DNA of 64,000 nt from Pseudoneobacillus rhizosphaerae (GCF_917563885.1 NZ_CAKJTG010000008.1:124001-188000); one strand, 5' to 3'. Positions 15,026 through 24,873 are shown, numbered from the stretch's first letter. Translations and numbers: made by a program. The notes: generated by a model from the sequence alone, not told the origin.

Positions 15026-15149
15026 TTATCCAATAAGAACAATCGTTCTCTTATCCACAAGAATCGGTGGATAACCTGTGGTTAATTTGTTTATAATTGG
15101 AATAAAGTTAGATACATACGTATGTATAATGTGTATAAAGTTATCCACA
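15026..15149. promoter_or_regulatory. DnaA-box cluster between sda and yqeG
   Basis: Matches to TTATNCACA: perfect at 15051-15059 (+), 15130-15138 (-) and 15141-15149 (+); one mismatch at 15066-15074 (-), 15077-15085 (-) and 15121-15129 (-); a weaker 7/9 at 15026-15034 (+). The cluster lies 100-225 bp upstream of sda and about 245 bp upstream of yqeG. Known biology: B. subtilis has a DnaA-box cluster in this same intergenic region, and DnaA affects sda transcription. The rest of the 467-bp gap is AT-rich without a recognisable gene. Confidence 0.85.
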
Positions 15150-15392
15150 GTGTAGAAAGGTCGGAAAAATTGTCGAAAACTTTTTATTTTTTATTCTCTT
15201 TTTATATAAAATTCTACAATTTAGATAAAAATGTGTTCATTTTCTAGTTAGTGAATTTCGGCCAAGAATATGATGAAAATAAAAAAAATTTGTAAAGAAT
15301 ATAAATAAACTGATGTTTATTTTGTATAAAGAGCAAATATTGGTTAAAATGGATAAGTTAACGAGCTTGAATTGTAATGAGGTGTATAGGAA

Positions 15393-15908
15393 GTGTTGAA
15401 AAATTTTTTACCTAATCAGCATGTAAAGAGTATTTTTGAGATAACGCCTGAAAACTTAAAGGCTAATGGAATCAAAGGAATTATTACCGATCTAGATAAT
15501 ACTTTAGTGGAATGGGATCGTCCTTTGGCAACTCCAAAATTAATGAGTTGGTTTGAAGATATGAAGAAAAATAATATTGATGTTACGATTGTATCGAATA
15601 ATAATGAAAATCGAGTAAAGGCTTTTTCAGATCCCTTGAACATCCCTTTTATCTTTGAAGCTAGAAAACCATTGACACGTGCTTTTTATCGGGCATTGAA
15701 TCAAATGGGTTTGCAAAAACAGGAAACGGTTGTCATCGGCGATCAGCTGCTTACAGATGTACTTGGCGGTAATAGAGGCGGTTTTCATACAATACTTGTT
15801 GTACCAGTAGCAAAAACAGATGGGGTTATTACAAAATTTAACCGTTTTGTGGAACGCAGAATCTTAAATTGGTTCCGTAAAAAGGGTATGATCCATTGGG
15901 AGGAATAA
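15393..15908 (+). CDS. yqeG: YqeG family HAD-type phosphatase
   Basis: A 171-residue HAD superfamily hydrolase (subfamily IIIA) with motif I DLDNT (Asp33, Asp35), motif II TIVSNNN, a motif III lysine in ARKP and the acidic motif IV VIGDQLLTD. Related enzymes dephosphorylate small metabolites such as phosphatidylglycerophosphate; the substrate here is not readable. The GTG at 15393 begins MLKNFLPNQHVKSIF, as in B. subtilis YqeG. It is first gene of a tight eight-gene run, with yqeH 3 bp downstream. Confidence 0.92.
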   Translation: MLKNFLPNQHVKSIFEITPENLKANGIKGIITDLDNTLVEWDRPLATPKLMSWFEDMKKNNIDVTIVSNNNENRVKAFSDPLNIPFIFEARKPLTRAFYRALNQMGLQKQETVVIGDQLLTDVLGGNRGGFHTILVVPVAKTDGVITKFNRFVERRILNWFRKKGMIHWEE

Positions 15909-15911
15909 AAT

Positions 15912-17018
15912 TTGAGTAACGAGCAATTTATGTGTATTGGTTGTGGTGTGAAAATACAAACCGAGAATACAGAGGAAATCGGCTATGCGCCAACATCTGC
16001 TCTTGAAAAGGAACAGATTATTTGCCAGCGCTGCTTTAGATTAAAGCATTATAATGAAATTCAGGATGTTCAATTGACTGATGATGACTTTTTGAAGATA
16101 TTGAATGGAATTGGAAAAAATAAGGGGTTAATCGTTAAAATCGTCGATATTTTTGATTTTAATGGCAGTTGGCTTCCTGGTCTTCACCGGTTTGTTGGGA
16201 ACAACAAGGTGGTCCTTGTCGGAAATAAAGTAGATTTATTACCTAAGTCAATCAAACCAAATAAAGTGATTAATTGGATGAAGCACGAAGCGAAGCAGCT
16301 CGGATTAAAACCAGAAGATGTATTTCTTGTTAGTGCAGCAAAAGGTAATTTTATTAAGGAAACAGCAGCAGCTATTGATGAACTTCGTGGAAATCAAGAT
16401 GTGTATGTTGTAGGGTGTACGAATGTTGGTAAATCCACATTTATCAATCGAATTATTAAAGAAGTAACAGGTGATGGTGATGTCATTACAACCTCCCATT
16501 TTCCTGGAACTACATTGGATATTATCAAAATACCTTTAGATGATGAAAAGTCATTAATTGATACACCTGGGATTATTAATCACCATCAAATGGCCCATTT
16601 TGTTGACAAACAAGACTTAAAGGTAATTACACCGAAAAAAGAAATTAAACCTAAAGTTTATCAATTAAATGAAGGACAAACTCTTTTTTTCGGAGGATTA
16701 GCGAGATTTGATTATATCTCTGGAGGAAGAAAATCCTTTGTAACATTCATCTCTAATGAATTAATGATTCATCGGACGAAGCTAGAAAATGCTGATGAGC
16801 TGTATAAAAAACATGTTGGAGAAATGCTCACTCCACCTAGACCAAATCAGCTAGAAACTTTTCCTGATTTAGTTCGTCATGAATTTATGATAAAAGAAGA
16901 TAAAACAGATATCGTTTTTTCAGGATTAGGTTGGGTAACGGTCAACGAAGCAGGGGTTAAAGTAGCAGCACATGTACCAAGAGGTGTGCAGGTTATACTT
17001 CGAAAATCAATCATATAG
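15912..17018 (+). CDS. yqeH: Ribosome biogenesis GTPase YqeH
   Basis: A 368-residue circularly permuted GTPase required for 30S subunit assembly. An N-terminal zinc finger (CIGCGVKIQ, then CQRCF) precedes the GTPase domain, where the G4 motif (NKVDLL) comes before the P-loop GCTNVGKST and the G3-like DTPG, the hallmark of this family. TTG 15912 follows GGGAGGAATAAAAT. It lies 3 bp after yqeG and 20 bp before aroE, so it is co-transcribed. Confidence 0.95.
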   Translation: MSNEQFMCIGCGVKIQTENTEEIGYAPTSALEKEQIICQRCFRLKHYNEIQDVQLTDDDFLKILNGIGKNKGLIVKIVDIFDFNGSWLPGLHRFVGNNKVVLVGNKVDLLPKSIKPNKVINWMKHEAKQLGLKPEDVFLVSAAKGNFIKETAAAIDELRGNQDVYVVGCTNVGKSTFINRIIKEVTGDGDVITTSHFPGTTLDIIKIPLDDEKSLIDTPGIINHHQMAHFVDKQDLKVITPKKEIKPKVYQLNEGQTLFFGGLARFDYISGGRKSFVTFISNELMIHRTKLENADELYKKHVGEMLTPPRPNQLETFPDLVRHEFMIKEDKTDIVFSGLGWVTVNEAGVKVAAHVPRGVQVILRKSII

Positions 17019-17038
17019 ATGACTTGGGGAGAAATAGG

Positions 17039-17878
17039 ATGAAAAAGCTCTATGCTGTAATTGGTGATCCAATTGCACATTCAATGTCACCGCTAATGCA
17101 TAATGATTTGTTTCAGTACTATAACCTTGATGCCCATTATCAGCCTCTATTTGTGAAAAAAGAGAATTTAAAAGAAGCGATAGTGGGATTAAAGGCAATT
17201 GGTGTATCTGGTTTTAATGTAACTATTCCTCATAAGACAGAAATCATTCCATTTTTAGATGAGGTAGATCCATTAGCAGAGCAAATTGGAGCTGTTAATA
17301 CTGTTGTAAATCAAAATGGAAGGTTTGTTGGATTTAATACTGACGGATTGGGGTTTATTGCTGGTTTAACGTCGCTAGTCCCGGAAATACAGGCTCAAAA
17401 TGTATTATTAATCGGTGCTGGTGGGGCAGCAAGAGCCATTTTTTATACGCTAGCAAAAAACGGGATTCAAACATTAGATATTTGTAATCGTACAGTACAA
17501 AAAGCGACAGAACTCATCCTTGATTGTCCTTATAAACTGAATTCAAATGCATTATCAATCAAAGACGCAGAAAATCAATTACAACAATACGATATTATTA
17601 TTCAAACAACCAATATTGGAATGTCTCCTTTTTTAGAGCAAATCCCAATTTCATTAGAAAGACTTAGGTCAGGAAGTATCGTAAGTGATATTATTTACAA
17701 CCCGTTGGAAACACAACTTTTAAAAGCGGCAAAAGAAAAGGATGCTGTGATCCAAAATGGAATTGATATGTTTGTAAATCAAGGAGCAATAGCCTTTCAA
17801 TATTGGACAGGGATCATGCCAGATGTTAAACGGATGAAACAGAATGTATTGGATCAATTAGGAGGAAAAGTATGTTAA
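17039..17878 (+). CDS. aroE: Shikimate dehydrogenase (NADP+)
   Basis: A 279-residue enzyme that reduces 3-dehydroshikimate to shikimate in aromatic amino acid synthesis. The substrate serines are in IAHSMSPLMHN (Ser15, Ser17), the catalytic lysine is in NVTIPHKTE (Lys66), and the conserved aspartate is in GFNTDGLGF. The NADP-binding loop is GAGGAARA, followed by NRT. ATG 17039 has GGGGAG seven bases upstream; an in-frame TTG at 17024 is too early. Its stop overlaps the ATG of yqeI. Confidence 0.95.
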   Translation: MKKLYAVIGDPIAHSMSPLMHNDLFQYYNLDAHYQPLFVKKENLKEAIVGLKAIGVSGFNVTIPHKTEIIPFLDEVDPLAEQIGAVNTVVNQNGRFVGFNTDGLGFIAGLTSLVPEIQAQNVLLIGAGGAARAIFYTLAKNGIQTLDICNRTVQKATELILDCPYKLNSNALSIKDAENQLQQYDIIIQTTNIGMSPFLEQIPISLERLRSGSIVSDIIYNPLETQLLKAAKEKDAVIQNGIDMFVNQGAIAFQYWTGIMPDVKRMKQNVLDQLGGKVC

Positions 17879-18162
17879 CTGGAAAACAAAAAAGATTTTT
17901 AAGATCAAAGGCTCACCATTTAAATCCTATATTTCAGGTAGGAAAAGGTGGGGTTAATGAAAATATGGTGAAGCAAATTGCGGATGTACTAGAGGCTCGT
18001 GAACTTATTAAAGTAAGTGTCCTTCAAAATTGTGATGAAGATAAAGATACTGTTGCAAGTGAACTTGTAGTTGGAGCAAAAGCAGAGCTTGTCCAAATTA
18101 TTGGTAATACAATCGTTCTTTATAAAGAGTCAGTTGAAAATAAGCAATTACAATTGCCTTAA
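17872..18162 (+). CDS. yqeI: YhbY/CRM-domain RNA-binding protein
   Basis: A 96-residue single CRM domain (LTGKQKRFLRSKAHHLNP and VGKGGVNENMV, which carries the conserved GxxG loop). It is thought to bind pre-ribosomal RNA during subunit assembly. Its ATG overlaps the end of aroE by 7 bp, showing translational coupling. Neighbours YqeH and RsfS are also ribosome factors. Confidence 0.93.
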   Translation: MLTGKQKRFLRSKAHHLNPIFQVGKGGVNENMVKQIADVLEARELIKVSVLQNCDEDKDTVASELVVGAKAELVQIIGNTIVLYKESVENKQLQLP

Positions 18163-18189
18163 AAAATGTGTTCATGGAGGAGGGGGAAA

Positions 18190-18759
18190 ATGATGAAAAT
18201 TGGGATTTTTGGTGGAACCTTTGATCCTCCCCATTTTGGTCATTTATTAATGGCAAATGAGGTAAGATTCAGATTAAACCTAGATGAAATATGGTTTATG
18301 CCAAACCAACAGCCTCCTCACAAATTGAAAACAAGCAAGACGACTAATGAGAATCGGTTACAAATGATCCTTAGTGCTATACAAGATCAACCTAAATTTA
18401 AAGCTGAGACCATTGAATTTAGCAGAAGTGGTCCTTCATACACCATTGATACAATTAAGGTACTTAAGGATCAATTTCCTGAGAATGAATTTTATTTTAT
18501 TATTGGTGCAGATATGATTGAATATTTACCTAAGTGGCATCGAATTGATGAACTTATCCAATTAGTACAATTCGTTGGTGTGAAAAGACCGGGGTATAAT
18601 GAGGTAACCGATTATCCAATTATTTATGTAGAAGCACCTTTAATTGAAATTTCATCAAAAATGATTAGAGAACGTATTCAAAATAAGGAAACTATTCGCT
18701 ATTTGCTTCCGGAAGCAGTGAGAGAATATATAAAGGAGAAACAATTATATGGACCGTAA
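18190..18759 (+). CDS. nadD: Nicotinate-nucleotide adenylyltransferase
   Basis: A 189-residue enzyme joining ATP and nicotinate mononucleotide to form deamido-NAD. It has the nucleotidyltransferase motif [11 protein letters not shown] near the N-terminus and the second motif [10 protein letters not shown] near the C-terminus, plus the family pattern MPNQQPPHK. Start: ATG 18190 or 18193 after GGAGGAGGGGG. An upstream in-frame ATG at 18166 is ignored because it precedes the ribosome-binding site. The stop codon overlaps yqeK. Confidence 0.95.
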   Translation: MMKIGIFGGTFDPPHFGHLLMANEVRFRLNLDEIWFMPNQQPPHKLKTSKTTNENRLQMILSAIQDQPKFKAETIEFSRSGPSYTIDTIKVLKDQFPENEFYFIIGADMIEYLPKWHRIDELIQLVQFVGVKRPGYNEVTDYPIIYVEAPLIEISSKMIRERIQNKETIRYLLPEAVREYIKEKQLYGP

Positions 18760-19321
18760 TCAGGCCCTTGAAAGAGTAAAACCGGAGCTAACAGAGCATC
18801 GATTTGTTCATACAATTGGCGTAATGGAAACGGCTATTGATCTCGCAATGCGATATGGAGCTGATGTAAAAAAAGCTGAACTAGCAGCTGTGTTTCATGA
18901 TTTTGCAAAATTTCGGCCGAAAAGCGAAATGAAGCAAATCATCATTGAACAAAATTTAGGTTCGGAATTACTTTTACATAATGAAGAATTATGGCATGCG
19001 CCAGTTGGGGCATACTTAGTAGAAAAGGAAGTTGGGATTGTCGACTCCGAAATCCTGAATGCGATTCGGTTCCATACATCAGGGAGACCTGATATGACAT
19101 TGTTAGAAAAGATCATTTATGTAGCAGATTATATAGAACCAGGTCGTCATTTTCCAGGTGTTGAAGAAGTTAGAGAGTTAGCCCAAAAAAGCTTAAATGA
19201 AGCATTAATCAAGGCGATTCAAAATACGGTTGTTTTTTTAATGAAGAAAAAACAACCCATCTATCCAGACACATTCCTAACTTACAACGACCTAGTAAAA
19301 AATTTGGAGGTTGAAAAATGA
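18749..19321 (+). CDS. yqeK: HD-domain hydrolase YqeK (diadenosine tetraphosphatase type)
   Basis: A 190-residue HD-superfamily protein with metal ligands His21 (RFVHTIGV), the His50-Asp51 pair (AVFHDFAKF) and a later His-Asp set ([16 protein letters not shown]). YqeK-family proteins split symmetrical diadenosine tetraphosphate into two ADP molecules. ATG 18749 follows AAAGGAG. It overlaps nadD by 11 bp, and its stop overlaps rsfS. Confidence 0.92.
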   Translation: MDRNQALERVKPELTEHRFVHTIGVMETAIDLAMRYGADVKKAELAAVFHDFAKFRPKSEMKQIIIEQNLGSELLLHNEELWHAPVGAYLVEKEVGIVDSEILNAIRFHTSGRPDMTLLEKIIYVADYIEPGRHFPGVEEVRELAQKSLNEALIKAIQNTVVFLMKKKQPIYPDTFLTYNDLVKNLEVEK

Positions 19322-19674
19322 GTAATCATTCGTTATTAAAGATTGCCTATAAGGCAGCAGATGACAAAATCGCTGAGGATATTATTGTATTAAACATGAA
19401 AGGAATTTCTGTAATAACAGACTATTTCTTAATTTGCCATGGTAATTCAGATAAACAGGTTCAAGCGATTGCTAGAGAAATAAAGGAAAAAGTTGAAGAG
19501 AATGGAAACGTGATTAGAAGAATGGAGGGCTTCGACGAAGCAAGATGGGTGCTGGTGGATCTTGGTGATGTCGTTGTCCATGTTTTCCACAAAGATGAGC
19601 GTAGTTACTATAACCTAGAACGATTATGGGGAGATGCTCCAATAGAGGACGTGAGTAGTGAATTGAACCGATGA
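19318..19674 (+). CDS. rsfS: Ribosome silencing factor RsfS
   Basis: A 118-residue Iojap/RsfS protein that binds large-subunit protein uL14 and blocks subunit joining when nutrients are short. Characteristic stretches are DYFLICHGNSDKQVQAIA and WVLVDLGDVVVHVFH. The ATG overlaps the yqeK stop and the TGA overlaps the yqeM ATG, so translation is coupled through three genes. Confidence 0.95.
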   Translation: MSNHSLLKIAYKAADDKIAEDIIVLNMKGISVITDYFLICHGNSDKQVQAIAREIKEKVEENGNVIRRMEGFDEARWVLVDLGDVVVHVFHKDERSYYNLERLWGDAPIEDVSSELNR

Positions 19675-20420
19675 CCTATGGTAGGTTTGCTTATCTTTAC
19701 GACCGGCTGATGGAAGATATCCCATACGATAAATGGCTGCAGGTGTTAGAAGAATACAGTACAAAGTATAAGCTAGAAGGAAAAAGGCTATTAGATGTTG
19801 CTTGTGGTACAGGGGAATTATCTTGTCGGTTTGCCATGCAAGGATTCCAAGTAACAGGTGTCGACTTATCTGAGGATATGCTTGCTGTGGCTACGGCGAA
19901 GGCAGAAGCTGAAGGCTTTAAAATTCCATTTTATCAGCAAAATATGGCTGAATTAGAAGTTATGAGCCAGTTTGACTTTATTACCATTTTTTGTGATTCG
20001 ATAAATTATTTATCATCTGAACAAGAAGTTATCCAAACCTTTGAGGGTGTGGCTAACCATTTAAATGAGAATGGTTTGTTTTTATTCGATGTTCATTCTG
20101 AATATAAAATGGAAAATATATTTAAAGACCAAACCTTCACACATATTGACGAGGATATTTGTTACATTTGGAATTGTTTTGAAGGCGAATTTCCTTTAAG
20201 TGTCGACCATGAACTTACTTTTTTTGTAAGTGATTTATCTAAAAGAAAATATGACCGAGTTGAGGAATTTCATTTTCAGCGAACGTTTCCTATTCAGCAA
20301 TATAAAATCTGGCTTGAGCAAGCTGGTTTTGAAACGCTGCACATTTTAGGAGATTTAGAAAATCACCCACCAACTGAAGAAACAGAAAGAATACTATTTA
20401 TTGCACGAAAAAAAAGCTGA
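19671..20420 (+). CDS. yqeM: SAM-dependent methyltransferase YqeM
   Basis: A 249-residue class I methyltransferase with the SAM loop LLDVACGTGELS and the acidic residue in VTGVDLSEDM. The substrate is unknown. The ATG overlaps the rsfS stop by 4 bp. It is last gene of the yqeG operon, and a strong hairpin follows its stop. B. subtilis has the same gene at this place. Confidence 0.9.
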   Translation: MTYGRFAYLYDRLMEDIPYDKWLQVLEEYSTKYKLEGKRLLDVACGTGELSCRFAMQGFQVTGVDLSEDMLAVATAKAEAEGFKIPFYQQNMAELEVMSQFDFITIFCDSINYLSSEQEVIQTFEGVANHLNENGLFLFDVHSEYKMENIFKDQTFTHIDEDICYIWNCFEGEFPLSVDHELTFFVSDLSKRKYDRVEEFHFQRTFPIQQYKIWLEQAGFETLHILGDLENHPPTEETERILFIARKKS

Positions 20421-20446
20421 GAAAATTTCTTCAGCTTTTTTTTTCT
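20409..20446. terminator. Terminator ending the yqeG-yqeM operon
   Basis: AAAAAGCTGA (20411-20420) pairs with TCAGCTTTTT (20431-20440), followed by further T residues. It lies between convergent yqeM and comER and probably acts on both strands. Confidence 0.8.
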
Positions 20447-20477
20447 TGGAGGAATATCTGTTTTTTTGTCGAAAATA

Positions 20478-21299
20478 TTAGTTAGAATATTGTTGGGCTA
20501 TATGTGCTAAGTCCTCTTTGAATTTTCTATGTGTAGCTTGAAATACATGCTCAAACACATCGCCAAGCTCTGTTTCCAAAACTTTAATTCCTTCACCAGT
20601 GATACCACCCTTCACACATACCTTTTCTTGCAAGGTTGGCAATGTGTAATACCCCTTTTTTAATAGCTCTCCAAAACCTATTATCATTTCACTTGCTAGC
20701 TTTGTAGCTGTTTCTTGATTTATATTTGTTTCTTGAATAGCAGCAGTAATAAACCTTTGAATCAAATAGCTAAAAAAGGCAGGACCACAACTAACAATAT
20801 CAGACGACACCCTTGTAATATTCTCATCGATTTCAACTGGAACAGATATTTTCTCAAATAAACTCCAAAGCTTCTTTTTCCATTCTTCCGTGCATTGATT
20901 TCCAAATGAAAAGAGTGAAACACCTGAAAAGGCCCGATTTGTAATGCTAGGAATGATACGAGCAACCGAACAAGCTAATTGTGATTCAAGATTCATGACA
21001 CTAATTGGACTTGTTATCGAAACCACACAATGATTTTTCGTCATCACTGATTTTATCTGATTAAGAATATCATAAACATCGTGGGGTTTTACACAGATAA
21101 AAATAAGTTCAGACTGTTTAGCCACTTCAATAGCATTCGTCTCAATCTTTAACTCAGAGAATGTATTTTTAAGCAATGTTGCTTTTGCTTTTGTCCGGTT
21201 AGTGACTGTCATTGAAGAAGGGGAAACGGCATTTGCATTAAGCATGGCCTCGGCCAATATAGTCCCCATATTACCTGTACCAATAATCCCTACCTCCAT
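20478..21299 (-). CDS. comER: ComER, late competence protein of the ProC family
   Basis: A 273-residue protein with an N-terminal Rossmann loop (VGIIGTGNMGTILAEAML) and the GGITGEG region near the C-terminus, as in pyrroline-5-carboxylate reductase. It is divergent from comEA, exactly as in B. subtilis, where comER is transcribed opposite to comEABC. Whether it keeps reductase activity is not known from sequence. ATG 21299 follows AGGAGGGATAGGACA. Confidence 0.92.
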   Translation of the reverse strand: MEVGIIGTGNMGTILAEAMLNANAVSPSSMTVTNRTKAKATLLKNTFSELKIETNAIEVAKQSELIFICVKPHDVYDILNQIKSVMTKNHCVVSITSPISVMNLESQLACSVARIIPSITNRAFSGVSLFSFGNQCTEEWKKKLWSLFEKISVPVEIDENITRVSSDIVSCGPAFFSYLIQRFITAAIQETNINQETATKLASEMIIGFGELLKKGYYTLPTLQEKVCVKGGITGEGIKVLETELGDVFEHVFQATHRKFKEDLAHIAQQYSN

Positions 21300-21386
21300 T
21301 GTCCTATCCCTCCTTCATAAGCAGACTTCTTTTATAACCATATGAACGAACATCAAACTTTATACCAAATAGAAGGGAGTAACCAA

Positions 21387-21989
21387 ATGAAAGACTTGCT
21401 AGAAATTCATAAGTTAAAATTATTAGCTGTTTTGGTATTGTTGATTATAATAATGATTTACTTCTTTATTCGTTCCGATGTACAGGATGATATTACCTTT
21501 GAAGAGGCTTCTGCGCCTCTAATAAATGAAACTTCGCAAAAGACAAGTGTAACTATTGAGGAGCCAATTATTATGATGGTAGATGTTAAAGGAGCTGTGA
21601 GGATCCCAGATGTTTATGTTGCCGAGCAAGACGAACGAGTTATAGACCTTATTAAAAAAGCGGGAGGATTCACGGACAAAGCTGATCAAAATCAGGTTAA
21701 CCTTTCTCAGCATGTTGAGGATGAAATGGTCATTTATGTACCTAATTTAGGGGATAGTGAAAACATTCAAATTGGCTCTAATCTACCACAGAACAATTTA
21801 GTTAACATAAATAAAGCTTCTGATAGTGAACTGCAAACCTTGCCTGGTATTGGTCCATCAAAAGCCTTAGCTATTATCGAATACCGTGATACGAATGGAG
21901 GCTTTCGAACAGTTGACGAGATAAAAAAAATTAGTGGAATCGGTGAGAAAACATTTGAGAAGTTAGAGCCACATATCTCAATTAAATAG
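21387..21989 (+). CDS. comEA: ComEA, membrane-anchored DNA receptor for competence
   Basis: A 200-residue protein: a transmembrane anchor near the N-terminus (LLAVLVLLIIIMIYFFI), a linker, an SLBB-like domain (DVKGAVRIPDVYVAEQ, then AGGFTDKADQ), and a C-terminal helix-hairpin-helix (NKASDSELQTLPGIG, then GIGEKTFEKLEP) that binds incoming double-stranded DNA outside the membrane. ATG 21387 follows AGAAGGGAG; an earlier in-frame ATG at 21342 lacks a site. It is first gene of the comE operon. Confidence 0.95.
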   Translation: MKDLLEIHKLKLLAVLVLLIIIMIYFFIRSDVQDDITFEEASAPLINETSQKTSVTIEEPIIMMVDVKGAVRIPDVYVAEQDERVIDLIKKAGGFTDKADQNQVNLSQHVEDEMVIYVPNLGDSENIQIGSNLPQNNLVNINKASDSELQTLPGIGPSKALAIIEYRDTNGGFRTVDEIKKISGIGEKTFEKLEPHISIK

Positions 21990-22102
21990 AAATAAACTTT
22001 GTAATCTTACTATATAGGTGGCCATTAATAGTAAAAACAGCTCTTCCCAGCGCTACGCATAAATTATAAAATTAGCTCAGAATATAGAAATGAGGGACAA
22101 CC

Positions 22103-22558
22103 ATGGAGAGAATATCTTGGAATCAATATTTTATGGCACAAAGCCATTTATTAGCTTTAAGGAGTACATGTACGAGATTAACCGTTGGGGCAACTATTGT
22201 AAGGGATAAGAGGATTATTGCAGGTGGTTACAATGGTTCGATAGCTGGTGGTGTGCATTGTATAGATGAAGGCTGCTATGTAATTGATAACCATTGTGTA
22301 AGGACGATCCACGCAGAGATGAATGCCTTACTTCAATGTGCTAAGTTTGGCGTGCCTACCGATAGTTCCGATATCTATGTAACTCATTTTCCATGCTTAC
22401 AATGCTGTAAAGCAATAATTCAGGCGGGAATAAAAACAGTTTTCTATGCGAAGGATTACAAAAATCATCCGTATGCTATTGAACTTTTTCAACAAGCAGG
22501 TGTAAAAACCGAACAAGTACTTTTTGATGAAAATACTCTACCTTTCCTTCAGGTATAA
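22103..22558 (+). CDS. comEB: ComEB, dCMP deaminase family protein
   Basis: A 151-residue zinc-dependent deaminase with ligands His70 and catalytic Glu72 (TIHAEMNA) and the cysteine pair Cys98 and Cys101 (HFPCLQC). Predicted to convert dCMP to dUMP. It lies in the comE locus between comEA (113-bp gap) and comEC (2-bp gap). In B. subtilis ComEB helps place the competence machinery at the cell pole rather than acting in uptake itself. Confidence 0.93.
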   Translation: MERISWNQYFMAQSHLLALRSTCTRLTVGATIVRDKRIIAGGYNGSIAGGVHCIDEGCYVIDNHCVRTIHAEMNALLQCAKFGVPTDSSDIYVTHFPCLQCCKAIIQAGIKTVFYAKDYKNHPYAIELFQQAGVKTEQVLFDENTLPFLQV

Positions 22559-22560
22559 CA

Positions 22561-24873
22561 ATGAAAGGTCCATTTATCTTCTTTTGTATTTCTGGATTAT
22601 TTGGGATTATTAGTGCCGTTGAAGGAATTTGGGTTATAAGCTTATTCCTTCTTTATCTCTTTATATTAGGAATTTTTAAAAAAACTCCAAGTAAATGGTT
22701 GATATTAAATAGTATCATTTATTTCAGTTATTTTTTAATTGGAGATTACACGGTTATGAATAACAAAACCAATCTCCTTCCGCAAACGAGCGAATTAATT
22801 GTTCAATTTTCTGATGAAGTAAAAATAAATGGAGATCGTCTAAGAGCGGTTGTTAAAGACACAAAGACGAAAGAAAAACTTCTGTTAACCTACAAAATCC
22901 CCTCCGATGTGGAAAAAAAACTTTTACAACAAAATTCATTATTAAAGTATACTTGTCCAATTCAAGGAAAATTAGTTGTACCCGACACGGCAAGAAACGA
23001 AAATGCTTTTAATTATCGTGAATTTTTAAAACAGAAACATATCTTCTGGGAGCTTCAAGTATCTGAATGGCAAATAGGAAACTGTCGGCAAGCTCAATTG
23101 ACTTTTATCGATAAAATCAAAAATTGGAGATTTCAAGGAATTACTTTGATTGAAAAACATTTCACGAAAGATACAGCCCCTTTAGCAGCAGCTTTGATTT
23201 TTGGAACGAGAGATTTACTTTCGGAGGAACAAGTTTCAGCTTATCAAAAATTAGGTGTTATTCATTTAATATCCATTTCTGGGTTACATGTAGCATTATT
23301 AGTAGGGATGATTTTTTATTTAGGAATTCGAATGGGAATAGTAAGGGAAAAATTATCATGGGCTTTAATCATGATATTACCTTTATATGCAGTCTTGTCT
23401 GGTGCGACACCATCTGTGAATCGGTCAGTTTTGATGACTATGATGATTTTATCTGCAAATCAACTGAAATTTTCGTTTAAATTTCGTTCGATAGACGGTT
23501 TGTGCCTATCATTTTTATTGTTAACGATTTGGAATCCGATAGTTATTTTTGATATTGGCTTTCAATTAACGTATATTGTTACTTTATCGCTATTATTATC
23601 ACTGCGAATTGTTTCACGATATTCGTCATATGTTGGTAAAATGACAATTACGTCTTATATTTCGCAAGCTTCGGCACTCCCTTTTTTATTGTATTATTTT
23701 TTTGAAATCCCACTTCTCTCCATAATCGCTAATATTTTTTTTATTCCTCTATATTCCTTTCTGTTTTTACCTGGCCTCATCATCCTTTTTTTGATTCAAT
23801 TTGTTTCAATAGATGTTTTTCAAATGCTGTCAATTGTCCTATCATACATTATAGATTTTAGTAATCGTATCGCAATTTGGGTTTCTTCTATGCCTAGGTC
23901 AAGGTTAATTCCAGGTAGACCTTCTGCTCTTTTTCTCATTATATATTTTGGATGTATTTTATTAGCCTTTTATCGGTGGGAAAAACGAAAATATTTATTG
24001 CTTATTGTACTTCCATGGGTAATAGTATGTTCTCAGCTTTTTCTTCCAAATATATCTTCAAAGGGTGAGGTAGCATTTATTGATGTGGGGCAAGGGGATA
24101 GTATTCTTATTAAACTACCTTACAATCGCGGAAATTATTTAATCGATACGGGGGGAACGATTACTTTTTCATCTGAGGAATGGAAAGAAAAAAAACAAAA
24201 ATTTGAGGTTGGCCAAGATGTACTTATTCCTTATTTAAAGGGTAAAGGGATAGCAACGCTTGATCTTTTAATCCTTACACATGGCGATATGGACCATATT
24301 GGTGGAAGTTTGTCATTATTGAAGGAAATAAAAGTTAAAAAAATATTGATGCCCTATGTTACAAGTGGAAAATCTGCAGTGGAGAGTAAAATAGAAAAAA
24401 TCGCCCGGAAACAAAATATAGAAATATCATACGTATATGAGGGTGTATCTTGGAAAGCTCACGAATCTAAGTTTATTATTTTAGCACCATCAAAAAATTA
24501 TATGGGAGATAAAAACGATGGCTCTATTGTACTATCAGCACATATAGCTGGTGTTAGTTGGTTATTTACTGGAGATTTAGGTAAAGAAGGAGAGGAATTA
24601 CTCATAAAGAATTACCCTAATTTGACAATTAATGTTTTAAAGGTTGGTCATCATGGGAGTAAAAATTCTACCTCTGAGAATTTCATCCGTCATTACAATC
24701 CAGAATATTCCATTATATCAGTTGGCGAAAAAAATGGTTTCGGACATCCTCATCCGGAGGTATTAAGGATATTAGAATCAAGCAAAAGTATTATATTGAG
24801 AACTGACCTAAATGGGGGGATTTCCTATAAATTTAGTAGCAAGGGAGGAACCTTTTTTAAAGTAATTCCATAA
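22561..24873 (+). CDS. comEC: ComEC/Rec2 DNA-uptake channel protein
   Basis: A 770-residue polytopic membrane protein that carries single-stranded DNA across the membrane. An N-terminal OB-like external domain is followed by the competence domain with many helices (GVIHLISISGLHVALLVGMIF is the conserved core). A C-terminal metallo-beta-lactamase-like domain has THGDMDHIGG, thought to degrade the non-transported strand. It starts 2 bp after comEB. The full length suggests the uptake route is intact. Confidence 0.95.
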   Translation: MKGPFIFFCISGLFGIISAVEGIWVISLFLLYLFILGIFKKTPSKWLILNSIIYFSYFLIGDYTVMNNKTNLLPQTSELIVQFSDEVKINGDRLRAVVKDTKTKEKLLLTYKIPSDVEKKLLQQNSLLKYTCPIQGKLVVPDTARNENAFNYREFLKQKHIFWELQVSEWQIGNCRQAQLTFIDKIKNWRFQGITLIEKHFTKDTAPLAAALIFGTRDLLSEEQVSAYQKLGVIHLISISGLHVALLVGMIFYLGIRMGIVREKLSWALIMILPLYAVLSGATPSVNRSVLMTMMILSANQLKFSFKFRSIDGLCLSFLLLTIWNPIVIFDIGFQLTYIVTLSLLLSLRIVSRYSSYVGKMTITSYISQASALPFLLYYFFEIPLLSIIANIFFIPLYSFLFLPGLIILFLIQFVSIDVFQMLSIVLSYIIDFSNRIAIWVSSMPRSRLIPGRPSALFLIIYFGCILLAFYRWEKRKYLLLIVLPWVIVCSQLFLPNISSKGEVAFIDVGQGDSILIKLPYNRGNYLIDTGGTITFSSEEWKEKKQKFEVGQDVLIPYLKGKGIATLDLLILTHGDMDHIGGSLSLLKEIKVKKILMPYVTSGKSAVESKIEKIARKQNIEISYVYEGVSWKAHESKFIILAPSKNYMGDKNDGSIVLSAHIAGVSWLFTGDLGKEGEELLIKNYPNLTINVLKVGHHGSKNSTSENFIRHYNPEYSIISVGEKNGFGHPHPEVLRILESSKSIILRTDLNGGISYKFSSKGGTFFKVIP

